Source: CAZSSH01 sp964609825
Lineage (GTDB): Bacteria > Verrucomicrobiota > Lentisphaeria > Victivallales > Victivallaceae
Assembly (NCBI GenBank): GCA_964609825.1
Contig: CAZSSH010000011.1
Coordinates: 124,001 to 188,000, forward strand
Direction: 5' to 3'
DNA length: 64,000 nt
Each line of letters starts with the position of its first letter. Position 1 is the stretch's first letter. The notes under the pieces were generated by a model, which was not told the DNA's origin, did not search any database, and worked only from the letters and a program-made list of their open reading frames with translations. The position numbers were made by a program, and so were the translations under genes. Shown piece by piece: positions 16,885-26,600 of this stretch.

Positions 16885-17931
16885 CTCGCGGATCTTGAGC
16901 TCAAAGTCGACGATGTTGTTAAAATCGTCGGCGGTGCGGTCGAGCAGACGCCGTGCCGCCAGGCTGCCGATTTGCTCGACATGGATGTTGACCGAGCTCA
17001 AGGGCGGGATTGCGAGGTGCGAGTAGTTGGAGTCATTGCACCCGGTGATCGCGACCTGACGCGGGCACTCGACGTGATTTTGGTGCAGATATTGCAATAC
17101 CGACATTGCGGTCAGGTCGTCGATGCAGACGATGGCGTCGGTGTCGTCCTGTAAAATTTGTGCAATCAAATGATTGAGATCGCGGTTGTCCGAGGGGTAA
17201 AAGCCGATGCGGCCGCGCGAGGCGGCGATGCCGTACTCCTTGAGCGCTTTTTTGTACCCGGCCAACCGGTCTTTGGTCAGGGTAAATTCGCGGTCGGCGC
17301 CGATGAAACCGATACGCCGCCGCCCGGTTTTGAGCAAGTGGCCGGTGATGGCGTAGCCGACCTCGACGTTGTTGTTGTCAACCCACTCGATGCCCCGGCC
17401 GGGCGGACGCCCGATGCTCACAAGGGGGAGGTTGTATTGCTGGAGCTCGCGCAACCGGTAGGGGCCGGTCATCGGGTTGGTCAAAATGAGTCCGCAAAGT
17501 TTGCCGCTCTGAGCCAGAGAGACAATCGAGCTGTCGTTTTCCTCAAATAAAATCATCCCGATCTGGTATTGATTGATCTCCATGCGGATGCCGTTAATGA
17601 GCTGCATCCGAAAGTCGTTGTTGTCGTTGCCGGAGATATTTTCAAAGATGATGCCGATGAATTTTTTTTGTCCGGCGTCAGCGCGGGTTTTGTCCGAAAT
17701 AAAGGTGCCTTTGCCGGGGATGCGGATCACCATGCCGCTGATTTCGAGCTCTTTGAGCGCCAGTCGCACTGTGGTATGGCTGACGTTAAAAATCCGGCAC
17801 ATTTCGCGCTCCGACGGCAGTGCGGCGCTGGGTGAATTCAGATTTTCTTTGATATGAATCACCAGTTTGTCCATCAGCTGCTGATAAAACGGCTTGGCGG
17901 AGTTTTTGTCGATTTTTTGTTTGTTGGCCAT
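16870..17931 (-). CDS. GntR-type winged-helix / LacI-type sensor transcriptional regulator
   Basis: 353 residues. Residues ~12-78 form a GntR winged helix (FYQQLMDKLV, LPSEREMCRIFNVSHTTVRLALKELE, GKGTFI). Residues ~90-353 are a periplasmic-binding-protein-like sensor of the LacI/GalR type (IGIIFENI, GLILTNP, RRIGFIG, DAIVCIDDLTAMSVLQYL, PPLSSVNIHVEQIGSLAARRLL). This combination is that of AraR-type repressors. Divergent from the pseudopilin/GH38/GH94 operon, which it most likely represses until a sugar binds. Its own promoter is a TTGATA-17-TATTTT pair. Its stop overlaps the end of the convergent AraC-family gene by 15 nt. Confidence 0.92.
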   Translation of the reverse strand: MANKQKIDKNSAKPFYQQLMDKLVIHIKENLNSPSAALPSEREMCRIFNVSHTTVRLALKELEISGMVIRIPGKGTFISDKTRADAGQKKFIGIIFENISGNDNNDFRMQLINGIRMEINQYQIGMILFEENDSSIVSLAQSGKLCGLILTNPMTGPYRLRELQQYNLPLVSIGRPPGRGIEWVDNNNVEVGYAITGHLLKTGRRRIGFIGADREFTLTKDRLAGYKKALKEYGIAASRGRIGFYPSDNRDLNHLIAQILQDDTDAIVCIDDLTAMSVLQYLHQNHVECPRQVAITGCNDSNYSHLAIPPLSSVNIHVEQIGSLAARRLLDRTADDFNNIVDFELKIRESSHR

Positions 17932-17958
17932 GATTTACGATTTGGATCCCTTGATTGT

Positions 17959-17987
17959 AAAATACTTCCTTTGTTGTTTTTTATCAA
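17959..17987 (-). promoter_or_regulatory. Predicted promoter of the GntR/LacI-type regulator
   Basis: Minus strand TTGATA (17987-17982), 17 bp spacer, TATTTT (17964-17959), about 28 nt before the start codon. Confidence 0.5.
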
Positions 17988-18027
17988 GTTATTTTTGATT
18001 TTTTTTCGACTTTTTTGCGATTTTGAT

Positions 18028-18056
18028 TTGACTTTTATGCAGGAATAAGGTATAAT
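18028..18056 (+). promoter_or_regulatory. Near-consensus sigma70 promoter of the GH38/GH94 operon
   Basis: TTGACT at 18028-18033, exactly 17 bp spacer, TATAAT at 18051-18056; the start is expected near 18063. This is the best promoter in the window by consensus. Confidence 0.8.
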
Positions 18057-18065
18057 ATATTTAAA

Positions 18066-18085
18066 GTTAGTAAACAGTTGCTAAC
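18066..18085. promoter_or_regulatory. Candidate operator palindrome over the transcription start
   Basis: GTTAGTAAACAGTTGCTAAC is an imperfect inverted repeat (GTTAG...CTAAC arms, inner AA/TT) at about +4 to +23 of the predicted transcript. The position suits repression by the divergently encoded GntR/LacI-type regulator. Confidence 0.5.
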
Positions 18086-18107
18086 AAAAAATAAAAAAGG
18101 TGTCGAA

Positions 18108-18839
18108 ATGAAAAAAACAGCATTTACCCTCATCGAGCTCCTCGTGGTGATTGCGATCATCGCCATTTTGGCCGGTATGCTTTTGCCGGCGCTCAACAAG
18201 GCGCGCAATCAAGCCAATAAAAGCAAATGCTCCTCCAATCTGAAACAGCTCGGTACCGCCGCCACGTTGTACGCGGCCGATTACAGCGATTATTTGCCGC
18301 CGGGTCAGGCGATCACCGGCGCCGGGACCAATGCTTTTTGGTATCAATTGCAAAATCAGTATGTCGGCAAGGCTGCCATCACCGTCGGCTCTGACAATGA
18401 GCTGGTTGCCAAAGTCATGTATTGCCCCTCCGACCGCGGCGGCTCGGCCGACGGCGTCAGTGAGTACATCGGCTATGCCAAAAACGTCTATCTGCACCAG
18501 TGGAACGGATGGGTTGATTGCGCCGTTCCGGCGACTGTGACCAACAAAGTGTCGCGGATTCCCAAAGCCTCGACGATGATTTTGTACGGAGACAACGCGA
18601 GCAGCTATCAGATTCCTTTTAACAGCAGACCGTGGCTGTATTATCCCTTGGAAGACATCAGCGCGATCGCCGGCGGGACCAAAAAAGAGCGGATGTTTTC
18701 GGACCCGCGTCATGACAAAAACAAAAATATGTGCTATGTCGACGGTCACGTGTCCAGTGTGAGCAATGATGAGTTGCTCAATAATTACAACAACTCCAAG
18801 GTTGGCTGGAGCTTTAAAGGCGTCGTCGGCAATCCCTAA
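18108..18839 (+). CDS. Pseudopilin-like protein heading the GH38/GH94 operon
   Basis: 243 residues. MKKTA|FTLIELLVVIAIIAILAGMLL is the prepilin helix with Glu +5 and Ala at -1. The sequence continues with KARNQANKSKCSSNLKQLG, a conserved Cys region, and ends with the C-terminal CYVDGHVSSVS motif of the H/GDGH pseudopilin family. ATG 18108 is preferred over an upstream TTG because AAAGGTG lies 7 nt before it and the basic leader has the usual short length. First gene downstream of the palindrome-controlled promoter, 18 nt before the GH38 gene. An exported component of a glycan-use locus; its role is unknown. Confidence 0.92.
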   Translation: MKKTAFTLIELLVVIAIIAILAGMLLPALNKARNQANKSKCSSNLKQLGTAATLYAADYSDYLPPGQAITGAGTNAFWYQLQNQYVGKAAITVGSDNELVAKVMYCPSDRGGSADGVSEYIGYAKNVYLHQWNGWVDCAVPATVTNKVSRIPKASTMILYGDNASSYQIPFNSRPWLYYPLEDISAIAGGTKKERMFSDPRHDKNKNMCYVDGHVSSVSNDELLNNYNNSKVGWSFKGVVGNP

Positions 18840-18857
18840 AGACAAGCGGTTATAAAA

Positions 18858-20891
18858 ATGATGTTACATATTGTCCCCCATCAGCATTTTGATCTGGTCT
18901 GGCGTCGCGACCATCAGTGGTATCGCCGCCGCCGTGCCAAGCTTTATATTCAGGCATTTGAGCTTTTGAGCAGTAATGAGCAAACTACCTTCAGTTTCTC
19001 CCAGGCGTATGCGCTGGAGGAGTTTTTAACAAGTTATCCTCAATACAAAGAACCGGTCCGCCAATGGCTCAGACAGGGGCGTTTGGAGTTTATCGGCGGG
19101 ATGCTGACCATTGCCGATGTCAATTTATCCAGCCTTGGCGCCTTGATCCAAAACATTAATCAGGGGCGGCAATGGTTTCGCCGCGAGTTTGATTACGAGG
19201 TCGCGGTCGGTGCATTTGAGGATGCTTTCGGCGTCTCCGCGCAGCTGCCGCAAGTGTTGCATCTTGCCGGGTATCAATGCTATAAAGCCGGGCGCATGCC
19301 GCGGATCAACCAGGACGAGCCTGTCGGCAATTACCGCTGGCAGGCGCAAAACGGCAGTACGATCCGGTGCATCAGCAACACCCCTTGCGGCATGTCTTGG
19401 GGGTGGGGCAATCGCGACAACCCAGACGAGCCGCCGGTGACCGCGATTGCCGACAAATGCGCCCGGGTCAAGGCCGATTTGGTTAAGGCAATCGAGGGCG
19501 CAACCGGTGTTGAGCATGCGTTGATCACCGTGATGGGGGAGGAGCACGATATTTTAAGGGAGCTGCCGCAAATTATTGATGAACTCAATGCCGAATATCA
19601 GAGTCGAAACATTCGCCTCCAATTCAGTACTTATCAAAATTACTACCGCGAGTTTACCGACGCGGAGTGGGAAACAACTCCGGTTTATGCCGCTACCGAG
19701 GATTTTTCGCGGTTGTTTACCGGCTGCTATACCTCAAGGATCGACAGCAAAATCCGTCCGCGTCAACTCGAAATGCGTGCTTTTGCGGCAGCTTCGCCGG
19801 TGCCGGATAAGGTTTGGCGCAACCTTGCATTAATGCAGTTTCATGACGCTATTGCCGGTTGTCATGTGACCGAAAATGCGCAATTTTTAAGTGGTCTCTA
19901 CAACGAGAGTTGCCGCGAGCTGGCAAAGCGCCATTACCGGATTTTTTGGGACCGGGTCCTGCCTGATTTTACAGGGGGCGAGGTATCCGAGTCGGCGCTG
20001 CCCGCCGACTTCGGCGACTGGTCGTTTGTTCGGGACGGGGAAAAAGTGGCGATGACTTATCGCTGTCATTTGGTCCCTGACATCAGCTTATTGGCTCGCG
20101 AGGACAGCGGGACACTGTGGACCGAGGAGTACAGCGACCGCCGGACGGATTTTGCCGACCGCGAAACGCTGACCAAGGTTTACCGCAGGGGACGGGCGCT
20201 GTGTATGCAATTTGACGTTGAGGAGCGCAATTTTCGCTTGTTCTGGCCGGGTTTTTCGCGGCTTGTCTATCGCAAAACATTGACCTTTTTGCCCGACAGC
20301 GCGTGGATAAAAATGGACCTTGACTTGGACTTTTTGGGCAACTCGACCGAAATCGCCGTCCGCATCGCCGGTGACCGGCCGCTGACCGAAGGGGTGGCTG
20401 AAATTCCCGGTGGCACAGTCGGGCGGACCGGGTATCCGCGGCAGCTGGTTTGCGGCGACGCCTTTCCGGCGCTCAACTTTGTCCGGTTTGACCGTTATGC
20501 TTGGTGCAATGCCGGGACGCCGTCACACGCGTTTCGCGACAACGGGCTCGAAAACATCATTTTGCGCAGTCCGGTCAAGCGCTGGGCGCCGTGGTTTCCG
20601 GTGACTGCCACTGACGACATGTGGGACAACGGTCCGCGCAATTATCAATTTATTTTTTGCGCCGATAACAACAATTTGAGCCGTTGTGACTTGCATAAAG
20701 CGGGAATTGAGTTTAATTTAATGGCGCAGGGGATTTCCTTTGCCGTCCAAAATCTCGATTTGCCCGCCAATTTGATGGTGGCAGCACTGACGGAGGAGGC
20801 GGTATATGTTTATGAAACCGAGGGACATGAGGCGGTTTGGCGCGGCCTGACATTTGGCCCCTTGGAAATCAAAAAGGTGATGACCCGATGA
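18858..20891 (+). CDS. GH38-family alpha-mannosidase-like enzyme
   Basis: 677 residues, no signal peptide, so probably cytoplasmic. The N-terminus carries the GH38 metal-site pattern HIVPHQHFDLVW (H8, H10, D12, with W15), and FEDAFGVSAQLP at 119-131 corresponds to the DxFGHS nucleophile motif with D122; the family's His after Gly is Val here. The C-terminal half is beta-rich as expected. It is shorter than classical alpha-mannosidases (over 800 residues) and somewhat divergent, so the exact substrate is uncertain; hydrolysis of alpha-mannosides is the family default. Alternative start ATG 18861. Its stop overlaps the next start (ATGA). Confidence 0.78.
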   Translation: MMLHIVPHQHFDLVWRRDHQWYRRRRAKLYIQAFELLSSNEQTTFSFSQAYALEEFLTSYPQYKEPVRQWLRQGRLEFIGGMLTIADVNLSSLGALIQNINQGRQWFRREFDYEVAVGAFEDAFGVSAQLPQVLHLAGYQCYKAGRMPRINQDEPVGNYRWQAQNGSTIRCISNTPCGMSWGWGNRDNPDEPPVTAIADKCARVKADLVKAIEGATGVEHALITVMGEEHDILRELPQIIDELNAEYQSRNIRLQFSTYQNYYREFTDAEWETTPVYAATEDFSRLFTGCYTSRIDSKIRPRQLEMRAFAAASPVPDKVWRNLALMQFHDAIAGCHVTENAQFLSGLYNESCRELAKRHYRIFWDRVLPDFTGGEVSESALPADFGDWSFVRDGEKVAMTYRCHLVPDISLLAREDSGTLWTEEYSDRRTDFADRETLTKVYRRGRALCMQFDVEERNFRLFWPGFSRLVYRKTLTFLPDSAWIKMDLDLDFLGNSTEIAVRIAGDRPLTEGVAEIPGGTVGRTGYPRQLVCGDAFPALNFVRFDRYAWCNAGTPSHAFRDNGLENIILRSPVKRWAPWFPVTATDDMWDNGPRNYQFIFCADNNNLSRCDLHKAGIEFNLMAQGISFAVQNLDLPANLMVAALTEEAVYVYETEGHEAVWRGLTFGPLEIKKVMTR

Positions 20892-23617
20892 GCGAAACTT
20901 ATAAAGAAATATTGTTGATTACCGCCGAGAGCGGCGAAGGCCAGTTTGAGCAAATGATCGACCCGGAGCTCCACTGCAAACTTTTGGCGCAAAATTTGCG
21001 CTGTCATACCGCTTATCTGCCGGAAGTCACACCTCAACATCTGGCGGAAGCCTCGGCGATTGTCCTCATGCGCACCCCGATGCCCGGCCATGCCAAAGAC
21101 GACAGCGAAACATTTCGCCGTCTGGCGCCGCAGATTTTGGAACGGGTCGCCGCCGGGGCGGGGTTGGTGATTATGTTTTCCGAGTCCTACGGCCGCAGCG
21201 AGGGTACGCTTAATGAGTTCACCCGGCCGCTGGGGTTGAACTGCTATTTTAATTACCTCAATGATCCCAAGCCGGAAAATCGCGGTATGGTCACCAATCT
21301 TGACTCCGGGCGGACGATCCGGGTCGATTGCAACGGCGCACTGCTGGGCGACCCGGCGCTTGATTTTTTGGAAATCGTGGTCGAGGGCGGGCACGGGACG
21401 CAGCATTTGACATGTGAGATTGACTCATCATGGGTTTGGCTGCTTCGCGGCCGTCCGGGGTCGCAAAGTTCGCCGTTTCCGCTTGGATTGTACAGCAACG
21501 GGAGCGCGCAGCCAATTAATGAGCCGGTTTTGGGCGCGGTGCGCAAATACGGAAAAGGACGGATTGCAGTTTTTCCGGCCTCGGCGCCGTTGTGGGTGGC
21601 CAGCGGTTATCTGCGGCGGTTTAAAAATTATCTGTTGGGGCGCGACGGCGAAAACGGCTTCCGTTTTTTGCACCGGTTGCTGGCCTTTGCCGCCCGGGAT
21701 CATTTTGCTCCCGCCAAAGCATTGCTGACGCTCAACTCGGGGAAAAAGCTGGACCGGTCGTTTTCGTTTACCTACGCCGCCTCCGCGGAAATCGAGACGT
21801 TGCGCAAGCTCTCCAGCTTTCGCCTCTGGGTCGGCTATTGTCCGCAAAATATGACCGTCGATCAACTGGTGGACGAGGGCCGCAAGGCCGGATGCGCCGG
21901 GATGGTGATTTTGGCCGATTACAGCACTTGGGCGGCTGACAAGTGGCGCGAAACCCTGGCCCGGTATCAAACTTATCCGGGGATCGACGTTTTGCCGGGT
22001 TATGAGCAAATTGACGGCGAGGGCAATGCGAGTGTAGTGTTTGCCGTCGATGAGCTGCCCGACCAGCGGATGAATTACCCCAACTCCAATTTGCTTGAGG
22101 ATCTTTTGGTCAAGGTCAACGGCTATGCCGCGGTTTACGCTCGGCCGCAGGACAACCGCTGTCCTTATTACCGGCAGGGCGGGTATAACCTTTTTGAGTA
22201 CGACGGGGCCGCCTCGCTCGGCATGTTTCGCCAAAAGACCGGCACCGCCAGCTCGCTCGGGTTGATCACCGTCAACCGTGGAACGTCGCCCGCCGGTGAA
22301 ACGACCTACTCGTGCGTGCTCGCGCCCGAAAAAAAATTGTGGCGCCGCTATTTGACGGAAAATTTTCACTATACTTATGTCGCAAGCGGTGTCGAAATCC
22401 GGCGGTTCGGCCTTTTCGGCAAAACTCTGATGCGCGACGACTGGGAGGGCTATTGGTACGAATGGGACAAGGGAGAGGAGGCGAGTTTGGAGATCATCCT
22501 TGAGAGTGCGTCGCCGATCCGCCGCGTCACTGTTTGGGACGGCGACACGCCGTGGCTGACTTTTACGCCCGACAGCACCGTTTTTGAGCTCTGCCAAACG
22601 ATTGTCATGACGCGCGATCTGCGCTTGACCGTCAGCGCGGAGAGTGACAACGGCAATCTGGTAAGCTCGTACCCGGTGCTGACGCGCAACCGGCACTTTT
22701 GGGCACACGTCGGCAGCGATCAGATGAATGATTACCACAATGTCTTTATGGAGTCCCCCTCCGGGATGATGGGCATCGGCGACCGTTTTTACGAGCCTTA
22801 CGGGTTTGTCACCTGCGGTTACGCCTGGGGGGATTACGTCAGGATCACTTCGCCGGTGCCGTGGTCGGAGCTGATGCCCTCGGGGATTGAGATATCCAGC
22901 ATGACGGCCAACTTTAAATCCTTTCACCCGAGTTTGTTTATGATCAACCCGGAGGGCAGGGCGGATTTTTTAAACAACCATTTCCGCCGTCTCGGCGAGT
23001 GTGACGACCGGGTGCATCTGGTGCACTCCTTTTCGGACGGCTGCTGGCTGGAGGAGCCGGGCACGGCCTGGATCGGCCATGGCGGCCGGACGTTTCACCC
23101 GACCCGCTCGATCACTCGGAGCAAATATTGGCGGAGCAACGCCGTCTACACGATCGGCAAATGGCAACCGTATTGTCCGATTGTGATCGATTTCGCCGTT
23201 GAGGTCGAGTTTTTGCGTCCGGTGACGTTTTCCGAAAACAGCGGCTTTATTTTGGGTCAGTCGATCCATCAGCAAAAAGAAGATTTGGCGGTCAACGGTC
23301 TTGCGCTTGGCGGCATCCTCAATTTGGGCATCGCGGTCGACCCGCAGTGGAAAGAGTGGGACAATCTGATGGCGTTTCACTTGTTTGAGCAATCAAACCA
23401 TGTCCGGCGGCACGACTGTGACAACCGTCTGACCGTCACCGGGGATGAGTCCGGGACCTATTGTTTTGAGCTCAAATCCGGGGCAGGGCAGCTTTCCTTC
23501 GGCATCTGGGAGTGGCGCGAAAACGGTTTTTTGCTCTCCTACGAGCTGCTGCCGGCGCGCCGGAATTTTGCCGCCGGGGATGTTTTAACATTAAACTATC
23601 AAATTTCATTGGGGTAA
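20888..23617 (+). CDS. Large unknown protein: ThuA/amidotransferase-like plus degenerate PHP-like domains (cytoplasmic paralogue)
   Basis: 909 residues, no signal peptide. Residues 1-~285 resemble a class I amidotransferase-like (ThuA/A4-type) Rossmann domain (ILLITAESGEG, GAGLVIMFSES, GKGRIAVFPAS). Residues ~300-400 look like a PHP-type fold with no metal ligands left (VDEGRKAGCAGMVILADYSTW). The rest is beta-rich, with Trp-rich segments suggesting carbohydrate-binding sandwiches. It shares domain order and local similarity with the following gene, so the pair probably arose by duplication. ATG 20888 overlaps the stop of the GH38 gene in ATGA, implying translational coupling. I do not recognise a family with known activity; a role in handling the locus substrate is inferred from context only. 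Confidence 0.7.
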   Translation: MSETYKEILLITAESGEGQFEQMIDPELHCKLLAQNLRCHTAYLPEVTPQHLAEASAIVLMRTPMPGHAKDDSETFRRLAPQILERVAAGAGLVIMFSESYGRSEGTLNEFTRPLGLNCYFNYLNDPKPENRGMVTNLDSGRTIRVDCNGALLGDPALDFLEIVVEGGHGTQHLTCEIDSSWVWLLRGRPGSQSSPFPLGLYSNGSAQPINEPVLGAVRKYGKGRIAVFPASAPLWVASGYLRRFKNYLLGRDGENGFRFLHRLLAFAARDHFAPAKALLTLNSGKKLDRSFSFTYAASAEIETLRKLSSFRLWVGYCPQNMTVDQLVDEGRKAGCAGMVILADYSTWAADKWRETLARYQTYPGIDVLPGYEQIDGEGNASVVFAVDELPDQRMNYPNSNLLEDLLVKVNGYAAVYARPQDNRCPYYRQGGYNLFEYDGAASLGMFRQKTGTASSLGLITVNRGTSPAGETTYSCVLAPEKKLWRRYLTENFHYTYVASGVEIRRFGLFGKTLMRDDWEGYWYEWDKGEEASLEIILESASPIRRVTVWDGDTPWLTFTPDSTVFELCQTIVMTRDLRLTVSAESDNGNLVSSYPVLTRNRHFWAHVGSDQMNDYHNVFMESPSGMMGIGDRFYEPYGFVTCGYAWGDYVRITSPVPWSELMPSGIEISSMTANFKSFHPSLFMINPEGRADFLNNHFRRLGECDDRVHLVHSFSDGCWLEEPGTAWIGHGGRTFHPTRSITRSKYWRSNAVYTIGKWQPYCPIVIDFAVEVEFLRPVTFSENSGFILGQSIHQQKEDLAVNGLALGGILNLGIAVDPQWKEWDNLMAFHLFEQSNHVRRHDCDNRLTVTGDESGTYCFELKSGAGQLSFGIWEWRENGFLLSYELLPARRNFAAGDVLTLNYQISLG

Positions 23618-26600
23618 TGATGTATAAAAAGTGGATCATATTGTTGGCGTTGTTATTTGCCGCGGTGCTCGGTGCGGCGACGGATGTGTTGTGTCTTGTT
23701 TCCAGCGATACCAAAACGCAGGGGTTGACCGACATTGAGCCCGGTGCGCTGGCGGCCTACCAAAAGGCCGGTTACCGTTTGGTTTTCGGCGAATACCAGA
23801 CAACAACCTATGAGGAGCTCTGCCGTTACCCGGTGGTGGTCGGCATGATGCCGCAGCTGCATAACGGCACCCGGGCGATCTCGGACAATCTGGCGGCGGC
23901 GCTTGACCGCTACATGCGTCAGGGCGGCGGCTTTGTGCTCATTGCCGAGCCGAGTTACTATACCCTGGACGATTTTGCGCGCCAGCTCAATTTGTTTCTT
24001 AAAAGATACGACAACGAGCTCATCAACGATATCCCGGTGGATTCGCAGCCCGAAAATAACCTCAAATGCACCCGGGTTTTGGAGTACCGGTATTTGAAAA
24101 CTTCGGCGCTCAAAAAGCATCCGGTGACCCGAAACATCCCGTTTATTTATCTGCCGTTGGATTTCAGCAACAATTACATCCGCACATACACCATGCGTCC
24201 CGGCAAGGAATGGCAGACTCTCATTACCGGCGAGGACACATGCTTGAGCGCCGACAGCAAGGCGCTGCGCGAAGGCAAGGTCCAAGTCGGCGCTTATGCC
24301 AAAAATCCGCCGTTTCTGGCGGTGCGTCCGGTCGGCAACGGTTATCTGGCGGTCTTTACCACCGCTTCGCAGTATTTTATCGCCGACGCCTGCCACTGGT
24401 CATTCGGCGACGGTTTGGTATTGTTTGAGGGCAACGGATTGCAATTGATGGATCAATTGTTTCAATATGTGTCGCAACACCGCGCCCTTATGCCGCCGGC
24501 GCCGCCGGTGACTGCGGCCGCGTCCTCGCAAGCGGCGGCGGGCAATCTCCCGGTGATTCAGGAAAAAACCGAGTGGATCGATCTTGTCCAAAATAAACTC
24601 TTGCCGGCCGGGTACGGCATTGTTTATTATGTCAATTGCGGCTCTTTGTCGGACGCGGCGTATACCCCGAGACGCGGTTACGGGCGCAACGAAGCCGCCG
24701 ACAAGAGCTGGGTCATCCGCCGGCCGTGGATGGAGATTTTTCACCCGACGGCGGCCTCCGGGCGGGCTTGCGACCGGGGCGAATTTGCCTACCGTTTTGA
24801 CCGGCTCGATCAAAATGTCAACTACAAGGCGATGTTTTTAGTCTGGAGCACCCAGATCGAAGTTGCCCGGGAGCTGGTCGTCAGTGTCGAAACCGCGCCC
24901 GGTCAATGGCAAACTTTGCAGCAAATCGTCCCGCCGCGCTTTGATCAGCAGCAAGGTCCGTTGGCCGTGACGGTCGATATCCCGGCTGCGGCGATATCCG
25001 GCGGGAGCTTGACGCTCAAATTCGGTCGCGGCGCCGCCGGTGCGGGCGACGTGGCGATTCTTAACGAAATCTGGCTCTTGGCTCCCGATGTCAAAGAGCG
25101 GGCGGCATCGGCCGTCATTAATGACTTTGACAATCCGGCCAAAGGGTACGCTGTCGAGCCGATCAGCCGCAAGCTTTACCGAGGGCTCATCGGGGCCCAC
25201 AGCAATTACACCGACGGCAAAAACTCGGTCCGCGAAATGAGTGAAGCCGCCAAAAAGGCCGGCTTGCAGTTTTTGGTTTTTACCGATCTTTTGGCCGATT
25301 TCCCGGTGGAAAAAGTCAAAGCGTTTGTGAGCGAGTGCGCCGCCAGCTCGGGTGACGGCTTTACCGCCGTGCCGGGGGTGCTTTTGAGCGCGTCCTCGCC
25401 CAAGACGCCCGATGACCGCATCCAGTCGTATTTTGCGGGCAACTTTACCGCGCTGCCCCGACCGGGCGAAGTGCCGGAGCCCTATGATCTTTTTTGGAAA
25501 TTTTTCGGCGGCGAATTCACCGGCGGCAAAGCCGCTCCCGGCAATTTGCGTGAGCCCAATTTAAACCGGGTCAGCCCCTATCTTCAGCGCTTTTGGCGCG
25601 GCTTGGATGTGGCGAGTTTTGCCCGCAACAATGTGCGCACCGACACGGCGTTTGCTTTGTTTGCTGAGTTGTCTGCCGCCGGTTACACCCCGCAACCCCG
25701 GGTGTCGGGGGTTTATTTGAGCCCGGCGGAGATTGCAAAATATGCGAATGACTGGCAAGTGCAAATATTGATTGACGGCAATGAAAACCCGGTGCCGTTT
25801 TTGTATTCCGCAGCCGTGAGTTCCGGGCCTGTGCTTGAACGCGCGTCTTTCTCCAACGATGTCATGCGTGACGGCGAAATCGGCAACGGCAACAGCTTTC
25901 GCAACGCGATGACCGTACTGGCCGAGCTGCAAGTCACCGCCGACCAAAAAATCACCGAGGTCGAGCTTGTAAAATCCGGGCGGGTCATACGCCGATTTTA
26001 CCCTGGCCAAAACCGGATCGCCATTGCCGAATTTGTCCAAATTACCGGCCAAAGTTCGCTCTATTGGCATCTTAAAACATTGGACGGGAAAGAGTTGATT
26101 ACCGGGAATTACAATTTATCCGATGAGAAGATGCTTAGTTTAATGTGCGCCGACAACCAAAATTCAATTTGCTCGGTCACCCAAGCGCCGCGCCGGTTTG
26201 TCCGCGACGAGCGCGAGCTTTATTTGCAGCACTCCTATTGGCATACCGGCGAAGCAGTCGGCCAACTCGGAGTGATGCGCGACGCGGAGAAACTGGTGGC
26301 CCGGGTGATTGAAACCGGGATCATCCAACTGTGCAAATCCTACCGGCCGATGCCCGTATTGTTTGCCCCCGGCGGCGACGAGGATCATCTCAAAAGCGTG
26401 ATGAAAATTGCTTCGGCCAACGGCAGCGGCAATCTGATCACCTACGCTTACGACCGGCCGGAGAGCAAACTCAAGTCATTTCTTAAAATCAGCTCTTTCC
26501 GGCCTCAGGTCAACGGCGATACCGTCAACTTTTTGGAGCTGGAAATTGAGGCTAAGCAAAACATCGCCGCCGCTGATTACCGGTCGCTGCAAGTGTTGAG

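Noticed and set aside
21428..22927. A 499-codon minus-strand frame inside the 909-residue protein gene
   Set aside because: Antisense shadow: composition is typical of reverse frames, and the plus-strand gene has coupled starts and coherent domains.
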